From assembly GCA_934561515.1 (NCBI GenBank), contig CAKTGM010000025.1:1-27323 (forward strand): a stretch of 27,323 bases of DNA. The letters are read 5' to 3'. A model generated the notes under the pieces. It made no database searches, was not told the DNA's origin, and saw only the letters and a program-made list of their open reading frames with translations. The first letter of the stretch is position 1. Each line of letters starts with the position of its first letter. Shown here one piece after another: positions 9,572 through 17,133 of this stretch. A program made the translations under genes and the position numbers. The stretch is from an uncultured Oscillospiraceae bacterium (GTDB lineage Bacteria > Bacillota > Clostridia > Oscillospirales > Oscillospiraceae).

Positions 9572-11541
9572 TATTGTTCGCTTTCCTTTCGCAGCTCGAT
9601 GATGCGGTCGCGCAGAATGGCGGCGTACTCGAATTCGAGCATTTTGCTTGCCTCCTGCATCTGCTTTTCGAGCTTTCTGATTTCCTCGTCCCGCTCGCGC
9701 TCGGAGAGCTTGCGCTTGCCGCGGCGGCGGGCGGATGCCTCGTCCTTCTTTGAAATTTCGATGATCTCGCGCACGTCCTTGCGGATGGTCTGGGGGACGA
9801 TGCCGTTTTCCTTGTTGTATGCGTCCTGAATCTCTCTTCTTCGCTCCGTCTCGTCCATGGCGCGGCGCATCGAGGGAGTGATGGTGTCGGCATAGAGCAC
9901 GACAAGGCCGTCGGCGTTTCGCGCGGCGCGGCCGATGGTCTGGATGAGGCTCGTCTCGCTGCGCAAAAATCCCTCCTTGTCGGCGTCCAGAATGGCGACC
10001 ATCGAGACCTCGGGAATGTCGAGTCCTTCGCGCAGCAGGTTGATGCCGACGAGCACGTCAAATTCGCCGAGGCGCAGGCCGCGGATGAGCTCCATGCGCT
10101 CGATGGTCTCCACGTCCGCGTGCATATAGCGCACGCGGATGCCCGCGCCCGTTAAATACTGCGTGAGGTCTTCGGCCATCTTCTTTGTCAGCGTGGTGAC
10201 GAGCACGCGCTCGCTGCGCGCCGCGCGCGCGTTGATCTCGCCGATGAGGTCGTCGATCTGGTTTTCCACCGGCCGCACCTCGACCTTGGGGTCAAGAAGG
10301 CCCGTCGGGCGGATGACCTGCTCGACGATCTGGCCCGCGCGCTCCTTTTCATAGTCGCCGGGCGTCGCGGAAACGTAGATGCGCTGGTGGACGCGCTGCT
10401 CGAATTCGTCGAATTTGAGCGGGCGGTTGTCAAACGCGCAGGGCAGGCGGAAGCCGTATTCGACGAGGCTCTCCTTGCGCGCGCGGTCGCCGTTGTACAT
10501 CGCGCGCACCTGCGGGAGCGTGACGTGGGATTCATCCACAAAGAGGAGGAAATCCTTGGGGAAATAGTCGATGAGCGTCAGCGGCGGGGAGCCGACGGGA
10601 CGGCCGCTGATGACGCGGGAATAGTTCTCGATGCCCGTGCAGTAGCCGAGCTCTCGCAGCATCTCGATGTCGTAGCGCGTGCGCTGGCGGATGCGCTGCG
10701 CCTCCACCGCCTTGCCCTCGGCGAGAAACTGCGCCTCGCGCTCATCAAGCTCACGGTCGATCTCCACGATGGCGCGCTCAAGCTTCTCCTTCGTTGTGAC
10801 GTAATGCGAGGCGGGATAGATGGCGATGTGCTGGAGCGTGCGCGTCACCTGCCCGTTGACGGGGGTAAATTCGCGGATAGCGTCGATCTCGTCGCCGAAG
10901 AATTCGACGCGGATGGCCTTGTCGCGGTAGTAGGCGGGGTAAAGCTCCACCGTGTCGCCGCGCACGCGGAAGCGGTTGCGCTCGAAGGCAACGTCGTTGC
11001 GCTCGTAGCGGATCTCGATGAGGCGCTTTAGAAGCTCATCGCGCTCCATGGTCATGCCGGGGCGCAGCGAGATCATCAGCTTTTCAAAATCCTCCGGCTC
11101 GCCGAGACCGTAGATACAGGAGACGGAGGAGACAACGATCACATCGCGCCGCTCGAGCAGCGCGCAGGTGGCGCTAAGTCTCAGTCGGTCGATCTCCTCG
11201 TTGGTCGAAGCGTCCTTTGCGATGTAGGTATCCGTATGGGGGATATAAGCCTCGGGCTGATAGTAATCGTAGTAGGAGACAAAGTACTCCACCGCATTCT
11301 CGGGGAAAAACTCCTTGAACTCCGCGCAAAGCTGCGCGGCGAGGGTCTTATTGTGCGCCAGCACGAGCGTGGGGCGCTGGATTTTTTCGATGACGCTCGC
11401 CATCGTGAAGGTCTTGCCCGAGCCGGTCACGCCGAGCAGCACCTGCTCATCAAGCCCCAGCTCCACGCCGCGCGCGAGCTTTTCGATGGCCTGCGGCTGG
11501 TCGCCCGTTGCCTTGAAGGGCGCGTGCAGCTTAAATTCCAT
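9571..11541 (-). CDS. uvrB: Excinuclease ABC subunit B
   Basis: A 656-residue helicase-like damage verifier of nucleotide excision repair. It is handed the lesion by UvrA and recruits UvrC, which is not in this window. Walker A GVTGSGKT (37-44), the beta-hairpin tract beginning YYDYYQPEAYIP (about 90), Walker B DESH (336-339), helicase motif VI QTIGRAARN, and a C-terminal UVR domain that binds UvrC are all visible. The start is ATG at 11541 (MEFKLHAPF, the usual UvrB opening), preceded by a purine-rich GGAAGGGAAAGGG region. A 28-codon upstream extension is just the radC 3' end read in another frame. It overlaps radC by 11 bp and ybaK by 1. Confidence 0.98.
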   Translation of the reverse strand: MEFKLHAPFKATGDQPQAIEKLARGVELGLDEQVLLGVTGSGKTFTMASVIEKIQRPTLVLAHNKTLAAQLCAEFKEFFPENAVEYFVSYYDYYQPEAYIPHTDTYIAKDASTNEEIDRLRLSATCALLERRDVIVVSSVSCIYGLGEPEDFEKLMISLRPGMTMERDELLKRLIEIRYERNDVAFERNRFRVRGDTVELYPAYYRDKAIRVEFFGDEIDAIREFTPVNGQVTRTLQHIAIYPASHYVTTKEKLERAIVEIDRELDEREAQFLAEGKAVEAQRIRQRTRYDIEMLRELGYCTGIENYSRVISGRPVGSPPLTLIDYFPKDFLLFVDESHVTLPQVRAMYNGDRARKESLVEYGFRLPCAFDNRPLKFDEFEQRVHQRIYVSATPGDYEKERAGQIVEQVIRPTGLLDPKVEVRPVENQIDDLIGEINARAARSERVLVTTLTKKMAEDLTQYLTGAGIRVRYMHADVETIERMELIRGLRLGEFDVLVGINLLREGLDIPEVSMVAILDADKEGFLRSETSLIQTIGRAARNADGLVVLYADTITPSMRRAMDETERRREIQDAYNKENGIVPQTIRKDVREIIEISKKDEASARRRGKRKLSERERDEEIRKLEKQMQEASKMLEFEYAAILRDRIIELRKESEQ

Positions 11542-12232
11542 ATCCCTTTCCCTTCCTTTCCGGCAGAAGTCCGTTGTCCCGCAGGGAGACAAAGTCGTCG
11601 TCCGCGACGATGATGTGGTCGGCAAGCTCTACGCCCACGGTGCGCAGCGCGTCAAAGACCGAGAGCGTGGCCGCATTGTCCGCAGGGGAGGGGAGCGCCA
11701 CGCCGCTGGGGTGGTTGTGGGCAAGCAGGACACTGCTCGCGCCGCACTTGAGCGCGTTTTCCACAATTTTGCGCATATTGAGCTGGACGCTCTCGGTGTC
11801 GCCCTCGGCGACTAAGTGGCTTGCAAGCAGACGGCCCTTCGCATCGAGGCAGGCCTCGTAGAGCTTTTCCTCCCGCTCGCCGAAAAAGAGGTCCAGAAAG
11901 TATCTGCCCGCCTGCTCTGCGTCGCTGAGGATGGTTTCGTGCGCGCCGGCGGAGGCGCGGATGCGCCGCATCAGCGGCAGCATGAGCGAAAGCAGCGTCG
12001 CGGCGTTCTCGCCGATGCCCTCTACCTTCTCAAGCGCTTGGCAGTCGGCCGCGAAGACGGCCTCAAGCGAGCCGAATTTTTCCATCAGGCGGTGCGCGAT
12101 GGGATTGGTATCCTGCCGCGGCACGGCATAATAGAGGAGGAGCTCCAGCACCTCATGGTCGGCGAACGCATCGAGACCGTGGGCGCGGAACTGCTCCTTT
12201 TTGCGCGAGCGATGTCCTTCGTGAACCGGCAT
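11531..12232 (-). CDS. radC: RadC-family JAB-domain protein
   Basis: A 233-residue RadC homologue. The N-terminal helix-hairpin-helix region includes VEGIGENAA (about 70-78). The C-terminal JAB/MPN-type metalloprotease fold carries the zinc-binding HNHPSG motif (172-177) followed by PSPAD. Despite the name, a direct repair role has not been firmly shown; family members are often found with mobile elements or in the mre cluster. The start is ATG at 12232, because GGAGGG lies 6 nt upstream. An ATG six codons earlier sits on top of that Shine-Dalgarno. It is the first gene of the long leftward repair operon, under the promoter at 12303-12331, and overlaps uvrB by 11 bp. Confidence 0.95.
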   Translation of the reverse strand: MPVHEGHRSRKKEQFRAHGLDAFADHEVLELLLYYAVPRQDTNPIAHRLMEKFGSLEAVFAADCQALEKVEGIGENAATLLSLMLPLMRRIRASAGAHETILSDAEQAGRYFLDLFFGEREEKLYEACLDAKGRLLASHLVAEGDTESVQLNMRKIVENALKCGASSVLLAHNHPSGVALPSPADNAATLSVFDALRTVGVELADHIIVADDDFVSLRDNGLLPERKGKGYGI

Positions 12233-12302
12233 GGCAGGCCCTCCCTCCATGATTTTTGCCGCAAAAGGCGCTGATCTTCTCCTATTTTTGTCTTAATATT
12301 GT

Positions 12303-12331
12303 ATTTTATCACGGCTTTAAAAATCGTACAA
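12303..12331 (-). promoter_or_regulatory. Promoter of the radC-uvrB-ybaK operon
   Basis: On the minus strand: -35 TTGTAC (12326-12331), 17-bp spacer, -10 TAAAAT (12303-12308). It lies about 70 bp upstream of the chosen radC ATG, in an AT-rich divergent spacer shared with the exonuclease III promoter. Confidence 0.7.
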
Positions 12332-12367
12332 GTGTTTTTTCTGCCGCTTTGCTGCGCGCGATTTTTA

Positions 12368-12396
12368 TTGCTTTTACTCTCTCCAGATAGTACAAT
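12368..12396 (+). promoter_or_regulatory. Promoter of the exonuclease III gene
   Basis: -35 TTGCTT (12368-12373), 17-bp spacer, -10 TACAAT (12391-12396). It lies 36 bp upstream of the ATG and is divergent from the radC promoter, with about 36 bp between the two -35 boxes. Confidence 0.78.
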
Positions 12397-12432
12397 GGAG
12401 GAAAACAACTTTCTTCGGAGGACTTTTCCCCA

Positions 12433-13194
12433 ATGAAACTCATTTCATGGAACGTCAACGGCCTGCGCGCCTGCGTGGGCAAGGGCTTTTTGGATTTTGT
12501 GGATCTCATCGACGCGGACGTGATCTGCCTGCAGGAGACGAAATTGCAGCCGCACCAGATCGCGCTTGACCTGCCGCAGTACCACATCTACTGGAACAGC
12601 GCCGACAAGAAGGGCTACTCGGGCACGGCGGTCTTCACCAAGCGCGAGCCGCTCTCGGTGAGCTATGACTTCGGCGAGGATGTGCACCGCCACGAGGGGC
12701 GCGTCATCACCTGTGAATACGAGGACTTCTACCTCGTCTGCTGCTACACGCCGAACTCCCAGGACGAGCTGCGCCGCCTTGCCTACCGCATGGAGTGGGA
12801 GGACGCGCTGCGGCAGTACCTCTGCGAGCTTGACACGATCAAGCCCGTCGTCTACTGCGGCGACTTAAACGTGGCGCACGAGGAGATCGACCTCAAAAAC
12901 CCGAAGACGAACCACTTTAACCCCGGCTTCACCGACGAAGAGCGCGGCAAGATGACGGAGCTTTTATCCTCCGGCTTTCTCGATTCCTTCCGCACGCTCT
13001 ACCCTGAAAAGACCGATGCTTACTCGTGGTGGAGCTACCGCGCGCAGTCGCGGGCAAGGAATGTCGGCTGGCGCATCGACTACTTTATCGTCTCCGAGCG
13101 CCTGCGAGAGCGCATCGAAAACGCGGACATTCTGCCCGAGGTCACGGGCAGCGACCACTGCCCGGTGCTGCTTGAATTGAAGGAGGAAGCCTGA
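12433..13194 (+). CDS. xth: Exodeoxyribonuclease III / AP endonuclease
   Basis: A 253-residue Mg-dependent nuclease of the ExoIII/ExoA family, which cleaves 5' of abasic sites and trims 3' blocks in base excision repair. Active-site motifs are complete: SWNVNG (Asn 7), LQETK (Glu 35), YTPNS, GDLNVAHEEIDLKNPK, a W-R-I-D-Y-F segment, and the terminal SDHCP with Asp 241/His 242. Length is typical. GGAGG sits about 11 nt upstream of the ATG, a slightly long spacing. It is divergent from radC and, with the next gene, is read towards the origin, unlike everything else here. The symbol exoA would also be acceptable. Confidence 0.96.
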   Translation: MKLISWNVNGLRACVGKGFLDFVDLIDADVICLQETKLQPHQIALDLPQYHIYWNSADKKGYSGTAVFTKREPLSVSYDFGEDVHRHEGRVITCEYEDFYLVCCYTPNSQDELRRLAYRMEWEDALRQYLCELDTIKPVVYCGDLNVAHEEIDLKNPKTNHFNPGFTDEERGKMTELLSSGFLDSFRTLYPEKTDAYSWWSYRAQSRARNVGWRIDYFIVSERLRERIENADILPEVTGSDHCPVLLELKEEA

Positions 13195-13427
13195 TGGAAG
13201 AAAAACGTCCCATGAGCAAAAAGACGCTCTTTGTGCTCATTTTCAGCGGCGCGGTCTTCGCCGCGGACCTTGTGCTCGCGCTTTTGTTCTCCTCTCATAA
13301 GCTTTCGCTGACGGAGACGGCAGTCAACATCCTTGCGCTGAGCCTGACGGTCGCGCTCGTGGTCTTTGCCTATACGCTCTGCAAGCACCTCGGCCTTCTC
13401 AAGGGGCAAAGAAAGAAAAAATACTGA
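13194..13427 (+). CDS. Small two-helix membrane protein, unknown function
   Basis: A 77-residue protein I do not recognise. A basic N-terminus (EEKRPMSKK) precedes two hydrophobic helices (about 11-31 and 44-64), and the tail is strongly basic (KGQRKKKY), predicting both ends in the cytoplasm. The ATG overlaps the exonuclease stop (TGATG), and AAGGAGG sits 7 nt upstream, so it is a real, translationally coupled gene. A second in-frame ATG at 13212 lacks this context. Transcription ends at the hairpin 13457-13494. Function cannot be inferred; coupling to ExoIII may be incidental. Confidence 0.75.
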   Translation: MEEKRPMSKKTLFVLIFSGAVFAADLVLALLFSSHKLSLTETAVNILALSLTVALVVFAYTLCKHLGLLKGQRKKKY

Positions 13428-13430
13428 GTC

Positions 13431-13451
13431 TTTTGCACAGGCTGTGGATAA
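13431..13451. promoter_or_regulatory. Inverted pair of DnaA-box-like sites
   Basis: TTTTGCACA (13431-13439), 3 bp, then TGTGGATAA (13443-13451). The second is a perfect consensus DnaA box in reverse orientation; the first has two mismatches to the consensus. The pair lies intergenically, right before the terminator and about 5.5 kb from the likely oriC. Binding is not demonstrated. Confidence 0.5.
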
Positions 13452-13456
13452 AAGGA

Positions 13457-13494
13457 AACGACGGATACGCAAAAAGCGTATCCGCCGTTTTTTT
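13457..13494 (+). terminator. Intrinsic terminator after the xth operon
   Basis: A 14-nt arm (13457-13470) pairs with 13476-13489 (one A/C mismatch) around an AAAAA loop, followed by a run of seven T. It lies between convergent transcripts. On the other strand the hairpin is followed only by a broken T-tract, so it could also weakly stop the FNT-gene transcript. Confidence 0.9.
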
Positions 13495-13506
13495 GTTGTC
13501 GTTTTC

Positions 13507-14118
13507 TCAGCGATCGAGCACTCTGTGCGCGAGCGGTCCGACGACGCCGCCAATACCGTTGCCGAGCGTGATGACGAGAAGGTAGAGGACCGTGCGCGCG
13601 CTCCACGCGCCGCCCATCGTGAAGTAGTACATATTCGCAATGCAGTGCTCAAAGCCGCAGAGGATGAACACGACCACGCCGAAAAAGAGCGCGAGATACT
13701 TGCCCAGCTCGTGCGGGTTGGAGCGGTAGCCCTCCACGCCGATGTAGATCATCACGTTGCAGAAGATGGCAAGGATGAACGCGCCGAGCAGCGGCTCGGA
13801 GAGCTTCACCTCGCAGATGGCCTGTGCGCGCGCATCGAGAGAGGCAAGGCGCGTGAACTGCTCCAGGAGCGCGACGAGCGAGGTGCCGATGAGGTTGCCA
13901 AGCCAGATGACGGGAAGGGTCTTTGCATAGGATGCGTCATTGTCGAAAACATAGCAGACCTTGCCCGTAAAGAGATGCAGCCCGCGCGTGCAGACGACGA
14001 ACAGGCCGATCGTAAAGAGCAGCGACCCGACAACAGTATTTTCCACCGACAGAAACACCGTGCCGCCAAGTCCGATGGCACAGCCTGCGATGATTGCGGA
14101 AAGTAAGATCTTTTTCAT
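13507..14118 (-). CDS. Formate/nitrite transporter (FNT) family channel, minimal form
   Basis: A 203-residue integral membrane protein of the FocA/NirC/HSC fold, which forms pentameric channels for formate, nitrite or hydrosulfide. Six hydrophobic helices fit at about 5-24, 28-50, 68-88, 107-130, 138-160 and 174-197. Family marks are the LHLFTGK loop (usually ELFTGN), WLGNLIG, the central-histidine motif CGFEHCIANM (His 158), and the GNGIGG motif in helix 6. Most family members are about 250-290 residues. This one lacks N- and C-terminal cytosolic tails but keeps the whole core, so it is compact rather than truncated. In a fermentative anaerobe formate is the natural guess; the substrate is not settled. 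GGAGG lies 10 nt before the ATG. Monocistronic. Confidence 0.88.
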   Translation of the reverse strand: MKKILLSAIIAGCAIGLGGTVFLSVENTVVGSLLFTIGLFVVCTRGLHLFTGKVCYVFDNDASYAKTLPVIWLGNLIGTSLVALLEQFTRLASLDARAQAICEVKLSEPLLGAFILAIFCNVMIYIGVEGYRSNPHELGKYLALFFGVVVFILCGFEHCIANMYYFTMGGAWSARTVLYLLVITLGNGIGGVVGPLAHRVLDR

Positions 14119-14153
14119 GCGGAAGTTTCCTCCATAGCCGTTTGCTGGCCCTT

Positions 14154-14182
14154 ATTCTACCGTATCGCGGCGGGACTGTAAA
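14154..14182 (-). promoter_or_regulatory. Promoter of the FNT gene
   Basis: On the minus strand: -35 TTTACA (14177-14182), 17-bp spacer, -10 TAGAAT (14154-14159). It lies about 36 bp upstream of the ATG. Confidence 0.75.
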
Positions 14183-14274
14183 CGTCTCTTTTGAAAGTTG
14201 GAGAAAGTCCGCAGAAAATGCGCCGTTCCTCCGCTTTCACTTTACGAAAGGGCGCTGCTTTGCGCCGCGCCGCG

Positions 14275-14327
14275 AAAAAAACGGGGCGCCGCTCTTTACA
14301 GAAAAAGAGGGAAGCCCCGGTTTTTTT
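14275..14327. terminator. Bidirectional intrinsic terminator after jag
   Basis: CGGGGC (14282-14287) pairs with GCCCCG (14314-14319). An inner CTCTTT/AAAGAG stem extends it. Runs of seven A (14275-14281) and seven T (14321-14327) flank it, so each strand has a GC stem followed by a U-tract. It ends the rpmH-jag transcript. Confidence 0.88.
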
Positions 14328-14333
14328 GTTGTT

Positions 14334-14348
14334 CCCGCGCAGCGCGGG
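14334..14348. repeat. Short perfect hairpin between jag stop and its terminator
   Basis: CCCGCGC and GCGCGGG are separated by a single base. With the flanking bases it matches the short hairpin after pepD (234-250) and the GC hairpin inside the repeat units. No T-run follows directly. It may protect the jag 3' end. Confidence 0.5.
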
Positions 14349-14356
14349 AGGGAAAA

Positions 14357-15274
14357 TCACACCTTCGTGCGGTCGTAGGAGACGACGACGCGGCGGTTCG
14401 GCTCGGTGCCGATGGAGAAGGTGGTCACGCCCGGCGTATCCTGGAGCGCAGTGTGGATCACATGGCGCTCGTAGGCGTTCATCGGCTCGAGGGTGACGTT
14501 GCGGCGGTACTTGGTGACCTTGCCGGCGACCTTGTCGGCCAGACGCTCGAGGCTCTGCTCGCGCTTTTCGCGGTAGTTCTCGGCGTCGACCTGCACGCGC
14601 ACGCGGTTTTTCTCGCTGCCGCGGTTGATGCTGTAATTGGTCAGCTGCTGGATGGCGTCGAGCGTTTCGCCGCGGCGGCCGATCAGCGCACCGAGCTTCT
14701 CGCCCTCGAGGAAGACCTTGTAGCGGCCCTTCTCGCTCTCGTAGACCTTGATTTCGGCCGCGGAATCCATGTGCTCAAGGAGTCCCTTGAGGAAGGCGCG
14801 GATCTGCTCGCTCTTCTCGTCGCGGCACTCCTCGCCGAGATCGACGATCTCCTTGGGCTGGGGCGCGGGACGCTCCGCGCGCTCTGCGCGCTCGGGGCGC
14901 TTCGTGCGCTCGCGGCGGTCCTCACGCGGTGCGCGCGCGTTTCTGTCGCTTCTCTCGCTTCTCTCCGCGCTGCCGCCCTTCTTCTGAAGGACCTCGGGCG
15001 CAAAGAGGGGAGCGGCCGCCTTGGGCGCGCTTTCAACTTTCTTTTCGGGCTTGGGTGCGGCAGGCTGCGGAGCGGGCTTGGCCTCTTCTTCGGCCTTGCC
15101 GTCGTCATAGCTCACGCGAACGCGCGCGGGCGCGCTGCCGATGCCGAGGAATCCGGACTTTGCACGCTCAAGGATCTCGACGGAGACATCGTCTCTGTCC
15201 ATTCCCAGCTGAGTGAGCGCGCTGCGGATCGCCTCGTCCTCCGTCTTGCCCGTTACGTCAATAAACTTGATCAT
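14357..15274 (-). CDS. jag: Jag/KhpB RNA-binding protein (Jag-N, KH, R3H)
   Basis: A 305-residue cytosolic RNA-binding protein (also called KhpB/EloR), which in Gram-positives pairs with KhpA and links RNA control to cell elongation. The Jag-N domain (1-55) contains the KSGFLGIGS motif (40-47). A long charged Ala/Pro/Glu/Arg linker (about 60-140) follows, with near-repeats such as PERAERAERP and likely disordered. The KH domain has the GALIGRRGETL loop (about 195-205). The R3H domain has NAYERHVIH (266-274). AAGGAG lies 9 nt before the ATG. It follows yidC by 22 bp, the classic pairing. The mnmE-mnmG-rsmG genes that often come next are missing; a terminator follows directly. Confidence 0.96.
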   Translation of the reverse strand: MIKFIDVTGKTEDEAIRSALTQLGMDRDDVSVEILERAKSGFLGIGSAPARVRVSYDDGKAEEEAKPAPQPAAPKPEKKVESAPKAAAPLFAPEVLQKKGGSAERSERSDRNARAPREDRRERTKRPERAERAERPAPQPKEIVDLGEECRDEKSEQIRAFLKGLLEHMDSAAEIKVYESEKGRYKVFLEGEKLGALIGRRGETLDAIQQLTNYSINRGSEKNRVRVQVDAENYREKREQSLERLADKVAGKVTKYRRNVTLEPMNAYERHVIHTALQDTPGVTTFSIGTEPNRRVVVSYDRTKV

Positions 15275-15296
15275 TCAGACAAGCTCCTTCTGTTTT

Positions 15297-16418
15297 TTAT
15301 TCACCGTAATGCTCGGGGTCGAAGGAACGGCCGCGGGCATAGGGACGGTCGCCGACGCGGCCGTTTTCGTTGGTGGAGTTTTTCTTCTTCGTAGCCTTGC
15401 TGGCCTGCTTTTCCGCGCGCTTTTCCTTGAGCGTCTTCTTCTCCGCCTCCTCGGCGGCGATCCTGCGCTGCTGCGCGCGGGCAGCCTCCATGCGGCGGAT
15501 GCGGTCCTCGCGCTTCTGCTTTTCCTTCTCGCTGATCTCGTCCTCCATGTGGCTCTTGTAGTACTTGGTGAGCACCTTTTCCTGGATGGCGTAGAGCAAG
15601 GAGTTGACGATCCAGTAAACGCCGAGAGCGGCGGGCAGGGTGAAGCCGAACCACAGGGACATGAGCGGCATCATCCACAGCATCATGCGGCTGGAACGGG
15701 CGGTGGCGTCGTTGCCCTCGGCGGCAACGTTGCCGGCCATGGACACCTTGGACTGGAGGAAGCTCAGGCAGGCGGAGATAAAGGGGATGAGCACGATGCC
15801 GATGATCGGCCAGCCGCCGGTGAAGACATCCTTCCACACATCCGTCGGCATGACGGTCAGGTCAAGGCCGAGGAAGTGGTAGTCCATGTTGATAAGGCCG
15901 TCGAACTTGCCGGAGAACTCCGCGAAATTCTCGGAGATGAAGCGGGCAAGGCCGATTTCCTCATAGCCCTTGCGCACAGCGTCGGCATTGTAGCCGAGGG
16001 TGGTGGCGAGGGTGGTGATCTCCGTCACAACGTCGGCCTTGAGCAGCATGAAGCGGCTGAGGGGCTGGCGGATGATGGAATAGAGCGCGATGAGGATGGG
16101 GAAGGGCAGGAAGCTCCACAGGCAGCCGCTCATGGGGTTCACGCCCTCCTGAGCATAGAGCATCTGCATTTCCTCGTTCATGCGCTGGGGATTGTTTGCG
16201 TATTTCGTCTGGATCTCTTTCATCTTGGGCTGGAAGAGATTCATGCGCATCATGCTCTTTTTCGACTTCATCTGGAAGGGAAGCGTGATGAGCTTCACGA
16301 CGAGCGTGAAGAGCACCAGCGCCCAGCCGTAGGAGCCGGTCAGCTCATAGAAGGTGCGCAGGATCCAGGCGAAGGGAACGCAAATGTAGTAACCGATGAT
16401 AGAAAAAATATCCTGCAT
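15297..16418 (-). CDS. yidC: YidC/Oxa1-family membrane protein insertase
   Basis: A 373-residue insertase placing membrane proteins into the inner membrane, alone or with Sec. It has about five membrane segments: an N-terminal one (about 5-28), the start of the conserved core at WALVLFTLVVKLITLP with the groove-type basic residue (Lys 42), the amphipathic coiled loop MKEIQTKYANNPQRMNEEM, and later helices near 95-113, 204-222 and 245-270. The C-terminal tail (about 285-373) is highly basic, rich in Lys/Arg/Glu/Ala, and could contact ribosomes. A lipobox, common in Bacillus SpoIIIJ, is not evident. GGAGG lies about 11 nt upstream. It sits between yidD and jag in the standard order. Confidence 0.97.
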   Translation of the reverse strand: MQDIFSIIGYYICVPFAWILRTFYELTGSYGWALVLFTLVVKLITLPFQMKSKKSMMRMNLFQPKMKEIQTKYANNPQRMNEEMQMLYAQEGVNPMSGCLWSFLPFPILIALYSIIRQPLSRFMLLKADVVTEITTLATTLGYNADAVRKGYEEIGLARFISENFAEFSGKFDGLINMDYHFLGLDLTVMPTDVWKDVFTGGWPIIGIVLIPFISACLSFLQSKVSMAGNVAAEGNDATARSSRMMLWMMPLMSLWFGFTLPAALGVYWIVNSLLYAIQEKVLTKYYKSHMEDEISEKEKQKREDRIRRMEAARAQQRRIAAEEAEKKTLKEKRAEKQASKATKKKNSTNENGRVGDRPYARGRSFDPEHYGE

Positions 16419-16451
16419 GGTTTCGGTTTCCTCCGTGGTGATTGAGTTCGG

Positions 16452-16667
16452 TCACGGGACCGGGTCGTAGATCTTTCCGCCCTTGTAGAACGGATGGCAT
16501 CGCATGATACGTTTGAAGGCAAGCCAGCCCCCCTTAAAAGCGCCGTACTTCTCGATGGCCTCGAGCGCGTACTGCGAGCAGGTGGGGATGAAGCGGCAGC
16601 AGGGGGGACGGTAGGGCGAGATGGCCCGGCGGTAAAACCGCACGAGCGAGAGAAGGAGACGCTTCAT
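16452..16667 (-). CDS. yidD: YidD membrane protein insertion efficiency factor
   Basis: A 71-residue protein of the UPF0161/YidD family, thought to assist YidC-dependent insertion at the inner membrane. It shows the family pattern: an amphipathic N-terminal helix (MKRLLLSLVRFYRRAISP), the CRFIPTCSQYALEAIEKYG motif, and the C-terminal KGGWLAFKRIMRCHPF. Its ATG overlaps the rnpA stop as ATGA, indicating coupled translation, and yidC follows 33 bp later. Length is typical for Firmicutes. Confidence 0.96.
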   Translation of the reverse strand: MKRLLLSLVRFYRRAISPYRPPCCRFIPTCSQYALEAIEKYGAFKGGWLAFKRIMRCHPFYKGGKIYDPVP

Positions 16668-17008
16668 TTCTCCGTCTCCCAGAGGCCGAGCTTTTTGCAG
16701 GTTTTTTCAAACGCACGCCTGAGCTCCCAGTAATCCGCCGCGGCAGCCCTCGTGCGGGCGACAACGATCATGTCGTAGCCCTGCTTCATCTTCCCCTGGC
16801 TGAGACGGAAGATCTCGCGGATGCGGCGGCGCACACGGTTGCGCACAACGGCATGGCCGAGCTTGGTGCTGACCGTGACGCCGAGGCGGTTGTGCCCCAG
16901 CTTATTTTTGCGGTAATAGACCACAAGGCAGGACGAAACACCGGATTTACCCTTAGCGTACATCCGGCGGAATTCGTAATTCTCCTTGACGGTGGTGGTG
17001 CTCTTCAC
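16664..17008 (-). CDS. rnpA: Ribonuclease P protein component
   Basis: A 114-residue basic protein subunit of RNase P, which helps the catalytic RNA bind precursor tRNA and trim 5' leaders. The RNR signature RNRVRRRIRE (56-65), the N-terminal FRRMYAKGKS segment and the LGVTVSTKLG strand fit the family. The RNase P RNA gene itself is not in the window. It lies 125 bp downstream of rpmH, with a stem-loop in between, and overlaps yidD by 4 nt. Confidence 0.97.
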   Translation of the reverse strand: MKSTTTVKENYEFRRMYAKGKSGVSSCLVVYYRKNKLGHNRLGVTVSTKLGHAVVRNRVRRRIREIFRLSQGKMKQGYDMIVVARTRAAAADYWELRRAFEKTCKKLGLWETEK

Positions 17009-17050
17009 GTGCTCTCCCTGCTTCGCGCAGCTTTGTCTCCATAGCCTGCA

Positions 17051-17089
17051 AGGGACGGCGATCGAAACATCATTTCATCGGCCGTCCCT
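17051..17089 (-). repeat. Stem-loop in the rpmH-rnpA spacer
   Basis: AGGGACGGC (17051-17059) pairs with GCCGTCCCT (17081-17089), with a further GAAA/TTTC pairing inside. No T-run follows on the minus strand. It could set the relative levels of rpmH and rnpA by partial termination or RNase processing, since L34 is needed in far larger amounts. That role is inferred. Confidence 0.6.
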
Positions 17090-17133
17090 CATTGTTTCAT
17101 CTGTAGCATACGATACGCAAGTTGCTCCCGCTC

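Noticed and set aside
11542..11625. N-terminal extension of uvrB by 28 residues
   Set aside because: It lies in the radC 3' end in another frame, lacks family similarity, and the normal UvrB start MEFKLHAPF follows a purine-rich ribosome site.
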